The position numbers and the translations under genes are program-made. 60,000 bases of DNA from Mesostigma viride (lineage: Eukaryota > Streptophyta > Mesostigmatophyceae > Mesostigmatales > Mesostigmataceae). Numbering within the stretch: the first letter of the stretch is position 1; each line of letters opens with the position of its first letter. Below the pieces are notes generated by a model, which did not search any database, was not told where the DNA came from, and was given only the letters and a program-made list of their open reading frames with translations. Shown piece after piece: positions 49,879 to 60,000 of this stretch. The DNA lies in assembly GCA_009746045.1 (NCBI GenBank), contig RPFO01000595.1, positions 805,510 through 865,509 of the forward strand. Direction: 5' to 3'.

Positions 49879-52800
49879 CTAATAGCCCTGCTGCACCGCA
49901 AAATCAGCCCGCGTACGGCGGAGCATGATGTCCGCCATGGCCCGAGTCAGCGCCACCGACAAGCGCTGACGCCAATATGACGTCCAGGTCCGCGCCGACC
50001 ATGGGGCCCGCTGGCCCTCCAGGTCCAGCCGGTCCTCCCGGAGCCGGCAACACTCCTTGAAGAAGGCGGAGGTCAGGGGCCCCATGGCCCCAAACTCCTC
50101 CAGGACAAAGGGCACCACACGATGGTGCCCGACGTCGCCGTAGGCCAGGAGCTTGGCCCGCTCCGCCCGGTCCGCCGTGTAACCTGCCGTGAGGGAGGCC
50201 CCAGCCACGTGGCTAAGAGCCAAGGGCCGCGCCACCGAAACGTCAATAAGCAGATGCCGGCCACCCCCCTCAAAGTCCAGCACCACGATGTCAGGCCGGT
50301 GGTTGGGGGAATAGAAGGCAGCGCCATCCGCATCCTCGGACCGGATGTTCGCGTGGGGGAAAACCGACCGAATCATGGCGAGCACCACCGTCAGGAGGAC
50401 AGTGTGCAAATACAAATACCAATTCTGATTCTGTTGGCCCCCCATGCAGGCAAGGTAGTGAGTCCCCGTGGGATCCAGCGGCTGCCCACAGCTACCACAA
50501 GGCCGCCCGGCCGGAACAAGAGGCTGCGGGGCAAATAGCTGGTGCCGGAGCGCCACCGAGTAGTGGCTGGGAGCCAAGGCGAATGGGGGGGCCATGGGAA
50601 GAGCACGAAGGTACGCCGAGCCCACACTCCGCAAGGAAAGCGAGAACAGCCACGCACGTCCCTGGGCGTTGAGGTCCGCGAAAAGAGCAATCCAATCAGC
50701 CGTGTGCAGAATACCCGCGTAGGTTTTCTGGTGTTTATCGATGACGCGAGCAGGGAATGCGGCGGGAGATTGAACGGAGGCGACCGAGGGAGTGCCGCGA
50801 GGGAGGTGGCGCTGTACCGCCTGAGCGGCACGGACGGGAGAACAGGCCTGCTGGATCTCAGCATAGGCCTCCTGGATGGCGGTGACGAAGGGCAAAGGGC
50901 TGCTGGGGTCCAGGAGGTCAGGCGCTGCCGTTGCCAAAAGGGGCAGGAGCCGGCAGCTTTCCGCCCACGACTGAGCGACGGAGCCCAAAAAGGCTGCTGG
51001 GGCCAGCCGGGCGGCACGAGTCAGACCGCAGCCACCCATCCGTGCAGGCAGGGAGGCAATGCGAATAGCATGTGGCGGGAGGTCGGGGCCCGGGACCAGC
51101 TGCGCCAAGGCCGACTGGATGCGTTCGTCGTGGCCCTCGGCGGCCAGCCGGACCTGAGACGGAAGAGCGCCCCGGAGCCAGTGAACGACGCGAGGGTGAG
51201 CGCAAAACCACAGAAGCAGACCCTTGGTCTGCGAATCATGAAGGCGCGCAATCAAGGGCAGTACCTCAGTGCGTGCCTCGAGGGCGGCCCGCAGAGCATC
51301 GATGACAAACGCGGGGTCGCCAACCGGAACGCCGAGGACATCCAACCCATGGAGGCGCTCGTCCCGGCCCAAGAGCTGGGGCGGAAAGCCGGAGCAATCA
51401 CCTTGGGGCGAGTACACCGCGCACTTGGCAAGGGTCAACTGGAGGTTGATGTCGGCCACCGCGGTCTGCAGTGCCAGCAGAGCCGCGGTGGTGTCCGGCA
51501 CAGGGCCCAGAAGGTAGATATCATCCAAGTAGGCCTGAATAGCGACCGCCGGGTGGGCAGCATGGACCGCTTGGAGGCAACCCTGGAGGGGGGCGGCAAA
51601 GTACAGGGGTCCCAGGGGGTCCCCTTGCTGGGTGCCCGACCGCGACAGCAGGCCGCCGCGAGTGCCGTCCTCCATGATGTGAACCAGTTGGCCGGGCTGG
51701 CCGTAGCACACGGCTGTCCAAGCGTACAAGTCCTCGAAGGACTCCATGACGGCCGCAAACATGCTGGCGCGGGACAGACTGTTGAACGCGTTGTGGCAGT
51801 CGACCTTGACGACAGCGTGGGTGGGGTGGGCCTCGAGGTAGGCCTGCACCGAATGGATGAGGATATCCGCCCCGCCTGGAGTCGTCACCCCCAGCTGGGC
51901 CGCCACCGAGGTCTCACCCGCTGCGAGGGGCGGGCAGAAAAAGGCACGGAGCTCGGGCGCCTTTTGGCGGCAGATCACTTTGCCCACGAGCTTGCGGAGC
52001 ACCTCACCGCAGGCGATCGGGCGCACCTTGCCCTCGGGGGGGGCAAGACACCCTTGAGCAGAGCGAGGAGGCGAGCGCCCGCTAACCACTCGCGCGCAGC
52101 GGGAGGAACGCGACCAGCCGCCAGGTCAATGAGGGTGTCAAAGAGAATGTCCTCGCCCCCATGCCCCACCAGGACCTCCAAGTGCTCGTAGCGCCAGCCC
52201 GACGGCCCGGTAGAGGAAGCCCGCGGGACCTCACGCATCACCTCCAGGAAGCAGTCGCGGTCCAGCCGGAGGGGGGCCGGCAGGGGGTCCGGCACGGGCA
52301 GCTGGAATCCGGGCTCCGCAGGGTGAAGAGCCTCCAAGGCCGCCAGGGTAGCCGCATTGGCGGGGGCGAGCTTGGCCATTTCCAAGCGGGTCATGGCCCG
52401 GCTGAGCTGCCCCTCGCGGACGAGGCGGATGACGTCGGCGGCCACCCGCTCGAAGTTGACCTCCCCCGACAGCCGGGCCGTGCGCGGGGGCGGCACGCCA
52501 AACAGCCCCTCCCAGTCCCCCTGCAGAAAGCGTCGGCAACGGGCAATAACCGCACCCTGGAGGCCGCGCACACCACGCCCGAGAGGGGTGAGGAGCAGGC
52601 GGGGGGTCACCATGTGCAGTTTAAAGCCCAGCGGGTCGTCCGGAGCGGCGTGCATGCGCCGGAGAGAAACGATTGCACATTGCGCGAAAAGGCTACGCGC
52701 GCGGTGGGGGAGGTCGGTCAGGGTAGACGTCGGGTTGATGGCGCATGCATCCCAGGGACCGTGTCAAGCCAACGCCAACTGGCCGAGTAGTCGGGCGGCG

Positions 52801-55037
52801 GGGGCTGGGAGCCGGGGGAGCCGAGGCGGGAGGGGGGAGGGGGCCGGGACTGCTGGCCGGTTGAGGGGCCGTTGAGCAACACAGGCGCGCGCGTGCTGAG
52901 CGCGCCCGTGAATGGAGTACACCCGCTGGCAGTGAGCTTCCGGGCACCGGTAACAGCTCATGGCCTGCAGATCCGCCGCGCCGAGATCGGGGTGCACAGC
53001 GCGAAGGTGCTGGCAGAGGAGGTTACGGTTGTGGAACACACCCGCACACGGGGACCCCGTGGGAAGCAGCACGGCACACCGGTGAAGGCCGTCGGCGGGC
53101 GCTGAGTGGCGGGGAGCGGCGCCAGCAAAGGCAGGACGTGGGGCCTGCGGCGTCTCCCCAGCCGGGCCGGCAGGCGCGCGCACCACGACCCGACCAGCGC
53201 CCGGCAGGCCCGCCGGGGCCACGGAGGAGGCAGTGCCCACCGGGGAGACCCCCAGCGGAGGGGGATCGAGAACGCCGGCGCCCCTCCCAGGGGGACTCGC
53301 CAGCGCGCCCGCGACCACCCCAGGCCCCGGCAACGAGGCCGGGGGCGGAGGCCGAGGGGTCGGGGAGGCAGCTGGCCCCGGGGCCCGGTGGGGACCCGGC
53401 AGGGGACCCAGCGAGACCGGGGGCGGGCCGAGAGGAAGCGCAGTCCCAGGGGGCGGCACAACAGCCCGGCACAACGGGCAGCGCGGCACGGAGTGGAGCA
53501 AGCTGCGCGCGATGCACGCTTGATGGAATGTGTGGCCGCACGCGGGCAGGCGACACAAGCCATCCCCCGGCCGGAAGGGCTCAAGGCAGATGGCACAGGA
53601 GCCCGACTCGGGGTCGTCCCCCTCCAGAAGGGACCGGACATGAGGGGGGGCGGGTCCCAGCCGGCCTCCCAGCAACCCGGGAGGCGGCAATCTGGGCGCG
53701 CGAGAGGATGCCGACCGGTTGGTCAGCCGCGGGGTGCCATTCGTGCGGGATGCCTGCCAACTCCAGGATGTCGTGGAGGAAGGCAGAAACAGGCGTCCCC
53801 GCGGTTAGGGGCTGGGCGCGCCCGGCCGAGTCCACCAAGATGGCCTGGCCGCCCTGAACCGCGATGGGGGCCCCGAACTCCACACGCAGCATGGCGGCCT
53901 GCGCCAGGCTGAGGGAGGTGATGAGAAAGCCCCCACTGGCAACCGGGCCGGGAGGCGGGGCCTGGGCGTCCAAGAAGAGGCGAAGCTGCCGCGGGGACAT
54001 GAGGCCCAGGTCGGCGCCGCCCGCGAGGTAGGCCGCCCGCACCGAGACCTGTGCGTCTCGAGCCACCGCCGTGACGAACTCGACCACCGCCTGACCCACC
54101 CGCTCGTCCAGGGAAAGCAGCTCTTCCTGCCGGGCGGCCGGGAGATGCCACGGCAGCCGGCAGCCGGCGTGATATCCTTCCAAGACATACCCCCAAAGAG
54201 TCGAGGCCGTCACCGGGGGGGCGGCGGAAAGAAATGTCGCCCGCACCTGCGCAACTAGGGCCAGGAAGGCCGGGGGCCTAGGGAGCGAGGGGAAGGCGGC
54301 CTGGAGCCCGACCGCGTCCAGCAACAAAGGGCAGTACGCCCAAGAAAAGGTGGCGCGGCCCACCACGCCGACAATGTGCGAGGGCGGCCACGAGGTGAAC
54401 GCGTGGGCCCGGGGGCCGCCGTCCCACGCGGCAAGGACGGGGGTGGCGGCTGGGTGGCCAACCGCGGCCGGGGGAAGGGAGGCCAGAGCGTCGGGGAGCG
54501 AGGGGCCGGGGGCGGGCGCCGGGGTCGCCAGGCCCGCCGGGGAGTCGGCCGGGCTCAGCCCAGGCGACAGCGCCGCGCCCCCGTCGGCGGGGCCAGGCGA
54601 CGGGTGGGGCCCCGGGGCCGAGGGCGCCAGGGCCCGAGCAACGGCGGCCCCATCGGGCAGGCCACGGCCCGCCCCGAGGGCCTCGGCAGGGGGGCACACG
54701 GGGCAGGGGGCCGGAGCACCCAGCGGGGAGGGCAGCCCGGGGGCCCGCCGGGGGGACAGCGCGGGCACGTCCAGGAGCCCGGCGGGACCCGGTAGAGCCG
54801 GGGAGTAAGACACTGCAAGTGCCACCCGGAATTGCAAGCATCACAAACTAACATGTGGTGCCCGCGGTGCCCGCTCCGGCAGACCTCGCAGACCAAGGAG
54901 GGGGAGACCGGGGCGCCCGAGCCCCCCGCAGCCGGGTCGCCCACCTCCGCAAGAAGGGCCGCAAGCCGAGAGGACCGCCGAGGCGCCAACCGGGGAGCGG
55001 GGGAGCCGTTGGGCGAAGGGGGTCGTGGGTCGTCCAT
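49879..55037 (-). pseudogene. Polyprotein of the endonuclease-type LINE: PHD, RING-H2, C2H2, RT, CCHC, PD-(D/E)XK
   Basis: Starts at an ATG (55037). A PHD finger (C4HC3: CEVC, CDAC, HLQC, CPRC) lies near 54760-54900. A 350-codon unknown region follows (54740-53650). Then a RING-H2 finger (CAIC, ACGHTFHQAC, CPLC; 53600-53465), C2H2-like fingers (CAGVF..HLRAVH, CYRCPEAHC; 53080-52880), and the RT with TGPSGWRYEHLE, KVRPIACGEVLRKLVGKV, VVKVDCHNAFNSL, QQGDPLGPLYF and AYLDDIYLLG. The knuckle CGSCGQPLDPTGTHYLAC and a nuclease core RPDIVVLDFEG..LLIDVSV..K end the protein. C2H2 fingers, RT, CCHC and this nuclease are the R2/NeSL-type plan; PHD and RING are extra. Breaks: frame changes near 54750, 53645 and 52040, and an in-frame TGA at 52764-52766. 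Confidence 0.8.
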
Positions 55038-55151
55038 GAACAATCAGGGCAGGCGTGGCAGCCACCGAGGGGGGGGCCGGGGGGTGTGGGGGGCGGAGCC
55101 CCCCACGCGGGGGGTTTGGGGGGCGGCAGCCCCCCAACGCGCTGCGGTCGC

Positions 55152-55842
55152 GGTACCGCCTGCCGTCCGGCACTTTGAAGCCCGCCGGTGCTATAATTCC
55201 TATCGTCCACGCATGTTTTCCCCTGCCTCAAACCGCACGTTGCATTTAAATCTGGAGCCCAAAATTCACTGAAAACGTGTGCCAGCCGGTAGCAAACTGG
55301 GCCAAGCTGCCACGGAATGGTGGTACCGCCTGCCGTCCGGCACTTTGAAGCCCGCCGGTGCTATAATTCCTATCGTCCACGCATGTTTTCCCCTGCCTCA
55401 AACCGCACGTTGCATTTAAATCTGGAGCCCAAAATTCACTGAAAACGTGTGCCAGCCGGTAGCAAACTGGGCCAAGCTGCCACGGAATGGTGGTACCGCC
55501 TGCCGTCCGGCACTTTGAAGCCCGCCGGTGCTATAATTCCTATCGTCCACGCATGTTTTCCCCTGCCTCAAACCGCACGTTGCATTTAAATCTGGAGCCC
55601 AAAATTCACTGAAAACGTGTGCCAGCCGGTAGCAAACTGGGCCAAGCTGCCACGGAATGGTGGTACCGCCTGCCGTCCGGCACTTTGAAGCCCGCCGGTG
55701 CTATAATTCCTATCGTCCACGCATGTTTTCCCCTGCCTCAAACCGCACGTTGCATTTAAATCTGGAGCCCAAAATTCACTGAAAACGTGTGCCAGCCGGT
55801 AGCAAACTGGGCCAAGCTGCCACGGAATGGTGGTACCGCCTG
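55152..55842 (-). repeat. Four 170-bp tandem monomers upstream of the LINE (candidate promoter array)
   Basis: GGTACCGCCTGCCGTCCGGC begins at 55152, 55322, 55492 and 55662; a partial fifth copy starts at 55832. The four monomers look identical. They lie about 115 bp 5' of the LINE ATG, separated by a segment with GGGGGGCGGAGCCCCCC hairpins. Each contains GCTATAATTCC and CATTTAAATC. Confidence 0.85.
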
Positions 55843-55859
55843 CTGTTTTATATATATGT

Positions 55860-58160
55860 CCTGTACAAGCTGAATAAACTTCAGGGTTGAAAATCAACAC
55901 CTATGCTGAATGTTGACTATAGGACACGTACCTTCTGCTTCTTGTCTTCAGGCTCAGCTTCATCCTACGCCATGACTTTCACTTGGAATCATGAACAGGC
56001 GCACATCACGCTGTTTGCGGAGGCTGGCCATGGCTTACGTCTCCCTCCGATCGAGCAGCGATGCTTGACGAGGCGTCCGGCGTAACATGAACGAGGCGCT
56101 TTCACGAGGCTCGGGGAAAGAGTCAGGCAGAAAATCTGGCTGGCAATCGGGGCTGGCTTCACTTACCTACAATCGGGATGACAAAAAAGCAGGTTCCAGT
56201 AAACAGCGTCGACTCAACCAGCGCAAGGCGTATTCATGCTTCATTCCGCAACGATGGCAGCTGTGATATTCAGTGATGCGCGCAGGTCTACACTACAGAG
56301 CCAGCGAAAAATCAGGCTGGGCCTCGCTCTAGAAGGTATTTAAGCGCCCTGCGCAAATGGGATGACGAAAATGAAGAAACAAAGAAGTATTTTTACGTGC
56401 GTAGCCATTATCAGCCCCGCACATACCCTCCTGGCACCTCCAATTGCTGCGGTAGCGCGGCATTTACACTGGCAGTCATTTTAACAAAAAGTTTTTCGGT
56501 CAAAAATTTTTGAATTAGTCACAGAATCGTGCAAGCGGCTTACCTCGAGCTAACTCATCGCCATGTTCGATAAGTTTACGGTGCGACTTTTGGGGGGTCC
56601 GCTGAAAAATGCAGCGGACCTGACCCGAGCCCGCGAAATTGCCCGCCTATTAATCCTGTTTCCCCGGGAAAATGGGCCGATTTGTTGACGATAAAAAAAT
56701 ATGTACGTGATGTAGATGAGTTATGACGGCTTAAAATGCATTCGCTTTCCTTAATGTGTTCTCAAAACCGCCACTAGGATTTTCACGGCCGCCATGGGTG
56801 CTGCGTGACTTTTGGCCTCGTCGGCACCATCCCGCACACCAGATTTTCGGGATCTCGCGCCAATTTGGTGACGGAATGAGAAATCTGTTTTTCGCGGGTC
56901 TCGGACCGTCGTGGACCACGTCCGGCTTCGGATGGCGCGACAGTCGGATGTGCGCCACAACGACGGTAGGGGTCACCACAGCGGTAGGTGCGGAGACAGC
57001 CGTAGGTGCGACAGCCACCGGTGCCGCGTCAGTGAGCACTGAGGTACAACTGTGGCAGACACAGCGACAGCAACAGGTACGGTATCCGCAGACTCGGCGG
57101 CGGCACCAGACGCAGCAGCGGCAGGCGCAGCGGCGGCAGGCACGGCAACACTCAACGGTAGGGGTCGCCACAGCAGCTGTTAACACAGCCGGCGCAACCG
57201 CGCCAGTAGCCAACACATTGCATTGATCGAGAAGGCAGACAAAAGTACCTGCATCTGGGCGCGCATCTCCTGCATAGACTCGGCCAACGCTGCGACGACC
57301 GGGTCTGGCTGCCGGCGGCGTGGTGGGAACGGGGACACTCATCGGCGACGCCGGTGAAGGGGTACTGAAGGGTCCGACACCCGGCTAGCCGACCTGGGAG
57401 ACGGCGTAGCCGAGGCGTAGTGACGTCACCGACGCTTGGTCACGGGCCGCAGGGAACGCATCCTCCGGGACGTCCGTGAGAGGTAGGGCCTATAGCTAGG
57501 ACCTCCGTAGCCACCGCCGGAGGCAGTCCGACGACGAATCGCAGCGGCAAACTGGTCGTCTACATACTGCATATACAACAGCCCGCTGGAGATCACACGG
57601 CTCACCGTCGAACATGACCTCTGAGACAGGTCCTCCGGGAAACGCCGAACGACAACCCGGATCTGGTCTCGGTAGACCGGTGTAGACAGGTAGGCGAAAA
57701 TATGGGGCCCGGTCAGCACCGCGCCTCGATCTGCAGCAGACCAGGGCAGTTTGGGCCACACCCGAGTAGACATGTGCCCTCGCGTCATCATAGGAGTGCA
57801 GGGTGAGCGAAGTGGCCGGGGTTCTGGGGGACCGTACCATGGCGCCGCAAACAGGGCGCTCCGAACAGCCGGGGCGATCTCCGGCTCCAGAGCATGGTAG
57901 ACATGCCCTCCCGGCTGGCACTGACGGGAGACCCGGTGACCTGGTATATAGGATCTCGTATATGTGGGGTCCTCCGATCGAGGGCCCCGCGTACATAGGT
58001 CGGTGGCACCACTGAGCTGGCTGATCTACTCTTGTGGCCCGAATTCACCCTCACTAAGTTACGGCCCGAAGTTCATTGTAGTGTGCCGAACTACGGGTCG
58101 AATGATAGGGCTGATCCGGCCACTGTCCATGTCCTTGGGAGCAGTCATTGCACTGTTCCT
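55860..58160. other. Intergenic, with GC-rich degenerate repeats and no accepted gene
   Basis: Frames on the - strand at 56731-57342 and 57426-57791 have no known domain; the first runs through a GCGGTAGGTGCGGAGACAGC-type repeat (56960-57200). The second (MMTRGHMSTRVWPKLPW...) is intact but short and unrecognised. Confidence 0.3.
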
Positions 58161-58162
58161 CG

Positions 58163-58562
58163 GACATATATATTAAAAATATAATTACTTACAGCAGAGT
58201 GAAATCACTCAAACCAAAGCAAATGCCCAGCTATAAACCTATATACATTAAAAATATAATTACTTACAGCAGAGTGAAATCACTCAAACCAAAGCAAACG
58301 CCCAGCTATAAACCTATATACAGAGCCATGTCAAAGCTCTATACTACGATAAGACCAATGGAAACGCCTAACGGGAGGAACCTAATAGCCCTGCTGCACC
58401 GCAAAATCAGCCCGCGTACGGCGGAGCATGATGTCAGCCATGGCCCGAGTCAGCGCCACCGACAAGCGCTGACGCCAATATGACATCCAGGTCCGCGCCG
58501 ACCATGGGGCCCGCTGGCCCTCCAGGTCCAGCCGGTCCTCCCGGAGCCGGCAACACTCCTTG
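58163..58562 (-). mobile_element. Short, recent 5'-truncated copy of the PHD/RING LINE
   Basis: 58372-58562 matches 49863-50058 with only a few mismatches, covering the last codons and 3' UTR. The terminal 75 bp (starting ATTAAAAATATAATTACTTA) are present twice in tandem (58172 and 58247). Confidence 0.85.
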
Positions 58563-58574
58563 ACCTATATACAT

Positions 58575-60000
58575 AGGGGGGACTGCTCTGGCTTCCCCGC
58601 GGCTATCCCGGGGGCATTGGCGCGGGCGCGTGTTTTCTGGTGCCTGGGCGTCCCTGTGGGTGACCCTGACTACGTCGAAGAGGAGCTCCGGGCCACCGTG
58701 GAACAGCGCACCCATGTCCTCAAGACTTGGGCGCGCCTCAAGGACCCCCAGGCCGGGCCCACTTCAAATGTTCCGAAAAGTGTGACACTTTTTGTCGTTT
58801 TTTTGACTTTCTCGACGATCGTCACTCTGCAGAGTGATTCGTCGTGCGAAATCGTGCGAAATTGTGCGAAATTTGCTGAAATCGTGTGAAATTTGCTGAA
58901 ATCGTGCGAATTTGTGCGAAATTTGCTGAAATCGTGCGAAATTTCATGTGAAAAATGTCGACGGTAAAAAATTTTGATGTGCACAACGTGTGTGAATTCA
59001 TGCGAAATTTTGTCAAACGTCACTCCCCAAAACGACCCTTGGTTGAAATCCATGCGAAATCGTGCGAAATCATGCAAAATTGTGCGAAATCGTGCGAAAT
59101 CGTGCGAAAATGTGTGAAAATTTTGCGAAAATCACGCGAAAATCACGCGAACTCGTGCGAAATTTTTTTTTTTTTTTGCGAAAATAGCGAAAAAGTGTCA
59201 CACACTTGGCTTGGACGGCGGAACATTTGAAGTGGGCCCGGCCCCCAGCCCAAAGGGCTCCTCCTGTGGTTTTGCGCCCACCCGCGGGTGGTTCACTGGC
59301 TCCGTGGCGCTCCGGCCCCCCCACTTGGTGCGGCTTGCCGCGGAAGGCCATGACGAGCGCATACAGGCCGCCTTGCAGGTGCTCCTCCCCGGCCCTAGCC
59401 TGCCAGCTCACTCCATGCGCTTGGCCACCCTCCCCTGCCGCATGGGCGGGTGTGGGCTCACCCGCGCCGCCCGCCTCGCCCCCGCCGCCTTCCTTGGCTC
59501 TGTTGCTCAGGCCTGGGCGGAGATCCGCCGGTTGGTCCCCAGCGCCGTCAGCGCCATTCCCGACTTGGTCACCCCCGATCCCCCTTCTCCTTTAATTGTG
59601 CAGGCTGTGCAGGATTCTTACCTTGGGATCCAGCAGGCTTGCGACCTCGTCCGCCCCGCTCAGGCCGTCCACCGTCGCCTGCCCCAGGGCACGCCCGGCG
59701 TGTCCACTGTCGTCAGTCCTAGTGTCTTCCCTGCCTGCGTTCATGAAAAACAACAAAAGACCTACGCGGGTATACTACACTGTGCCGACTGGATGGGTCT
59801 GCATATGCGAGCTTGAACGATCGGGGGAAGGCTTGGCTTCACTCCGTTTCCCTTGAGGGGAGCGTGGGGTCCGCATTCCTGCGCGCCCTCCCCATGAGCC
59901 CTTTGTTCACGCTGGTTCCGGACGGCCCTTTACGCCATCGCTCTCCGCCACCAGCTCTTTGCCCCGCAACCTCTCATCACGGCGGGTGCTTCCTGCCGGG
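58575..60000 (+). pseudogene. Older relative of the same LINE on the opposite strand, interrupted by a MITE (runs off window)
   Basis: + strand frames read DCSGFP..CLGVPVGDPDYVEEEL near 58576-58700 and, after the insertion, PKGLLLWFCAHPRVVHWL, RLAAEGHDERIQAALQ, GGCGLTRAARLAPAAFLGSV and KQQKTYAGILHCADW (59250-59800). They match the RT C-terminal region of the 49.9-55 kb element at roughly two-thirds amino-acid identity. Frameshifts follow after 59800. It is far more diverged than the neighbouring 58163-58562 copy, so it is a separate, older insertion. Confidence 0.75.
58752..59241. mobile_element. MITE with long terminal inverted repeats inserted in LINE RT sequence
   Basis: The left end GGGCCCACTTCAAATGTTCC (58755) is matched exactly in reverse complement at the right end (59219-59239); GTGTGACACTTTTT is shared further in. 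It is flanked by a CCCCCAG duplication (58745-58751 and 59242-59248). Removing it restores the LINE frame (KDPQ then PKGLLL). The interior is an array of GAAATCGTGCGAAATTTGCT-like repeats and codes for nothing. Confidence 0.85.

Larger units (their letters stand above)
49728..55842 (-). mobile_element. Near-full-length LINE with restriction-like endonuclease, PHD and RING-H2 fingers
   Basis: The extent is taken from the 170-bp monomers upstream, the coding part (55037-49879), and a 3' UTR whose end (ATATAATTACTTACAGCAG side) is repeated at 58163-58400 and in lesser form at 11.3 kb. Three or more copies in 60 kb show a successful family. The last 180 coding bases and the 3' UTR are about 99% identical to the copy at 58.4 kb, so the family was recently active. 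Confidence 0.8.

Noticed and set aside
50542-52191. 549-codon frame on the + strand
   Set aside because: It is antisense to the RT and nuclease coding region of the LINE, which carries all the recognisable motifs; it is open only because of GC-rich codon structure.
58163-60000. 5'-inverted LINE formed by twin priming
   Set aside because: Orientation fits, but the 3' fragment is about 99% identical to the 49.9-kb copy while the inverted part is only about two-thirds identical in protein, so they are insertions of different age.

Overview
The window is eukaryotic nuclear DNA, most likely from a green alga (chlorophycean or prasinophyte type). The signs are GC-rich coding exons with G/C third positions, many spliceosomal introns with GT..AG borders, very abundant low-complexity satellites, and a mixed set of retroelements: copia-type LTR elements, a restriction-endonuclease-type LINE, L1-like LINEs and a Penelope-like reverse transcriptase. 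No organism name can be proved from the sequence alone. No rRNA, tRNA or CRISPR array was recognised.

Layout. 1-7.35 kb: two copia-type LTR retrotransposon remnants, tail to tail. The first (+) is gag-protease only. The second (-) has gag plus a pol in which integrase precedes a retropepsin-like domain and then a copia-like RT. 7.6-8.3 kb (-): an intact orphan ORF. 9-20 kb: mostly intergenic, with LINE fragments, a truncated LINE 3' end, a palindrome, a LINE ORF1-like gene, and a broken Penelope-like RT. 21.2-36.0 kb (+): the one clear host gene, a 13-exon receptor-type nucleotidyl cyclase of about 1,483 residues. It has a signal peptide, two periplasmic-binding-protein-like ectodomains, an EGF-like module, one transmembrane helix, two class III cyclase domains and a Ser-rich tail. 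About 10.3 kb of its 14.8 kb is intron, largely satellites. 37-41 kb: L1-like LINE ORF2 fragments and an orphan ORF. 44.8-47.7 kb (-): a LINE ORF1 split by a non-autonomous hAT element. 49.7-55.8 kb (-): a near-full-length LINE with PHD finger, RING-H2 finger, C2H2 fingers, RT, CCHC knuckle and PD-(D/E)XK endonuclease, preceded by four 170-bp tandem monomers. 58-60 kb: a truncated copy of the same LINE next to an older inverted relative that carries a MITE.

How it fits together. The cyclase reads as a cell-surface sensor: tandem sugar-binding-type domains outside, paired cyclase domains inside. Both cyclase domains depart from the canonical catalytic set, so activity is open. Several of its introns carry repeated copies of the preceding exon end plus 5' splice site, which suggests they grew by local tandem duplication across exon-intron borders. 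The rest of the window is a layered transposon graveyard. The most novel candidates are the PHD/RING LINE with its monomeric 5' array and the LTR element with order integrase-protease-RT.
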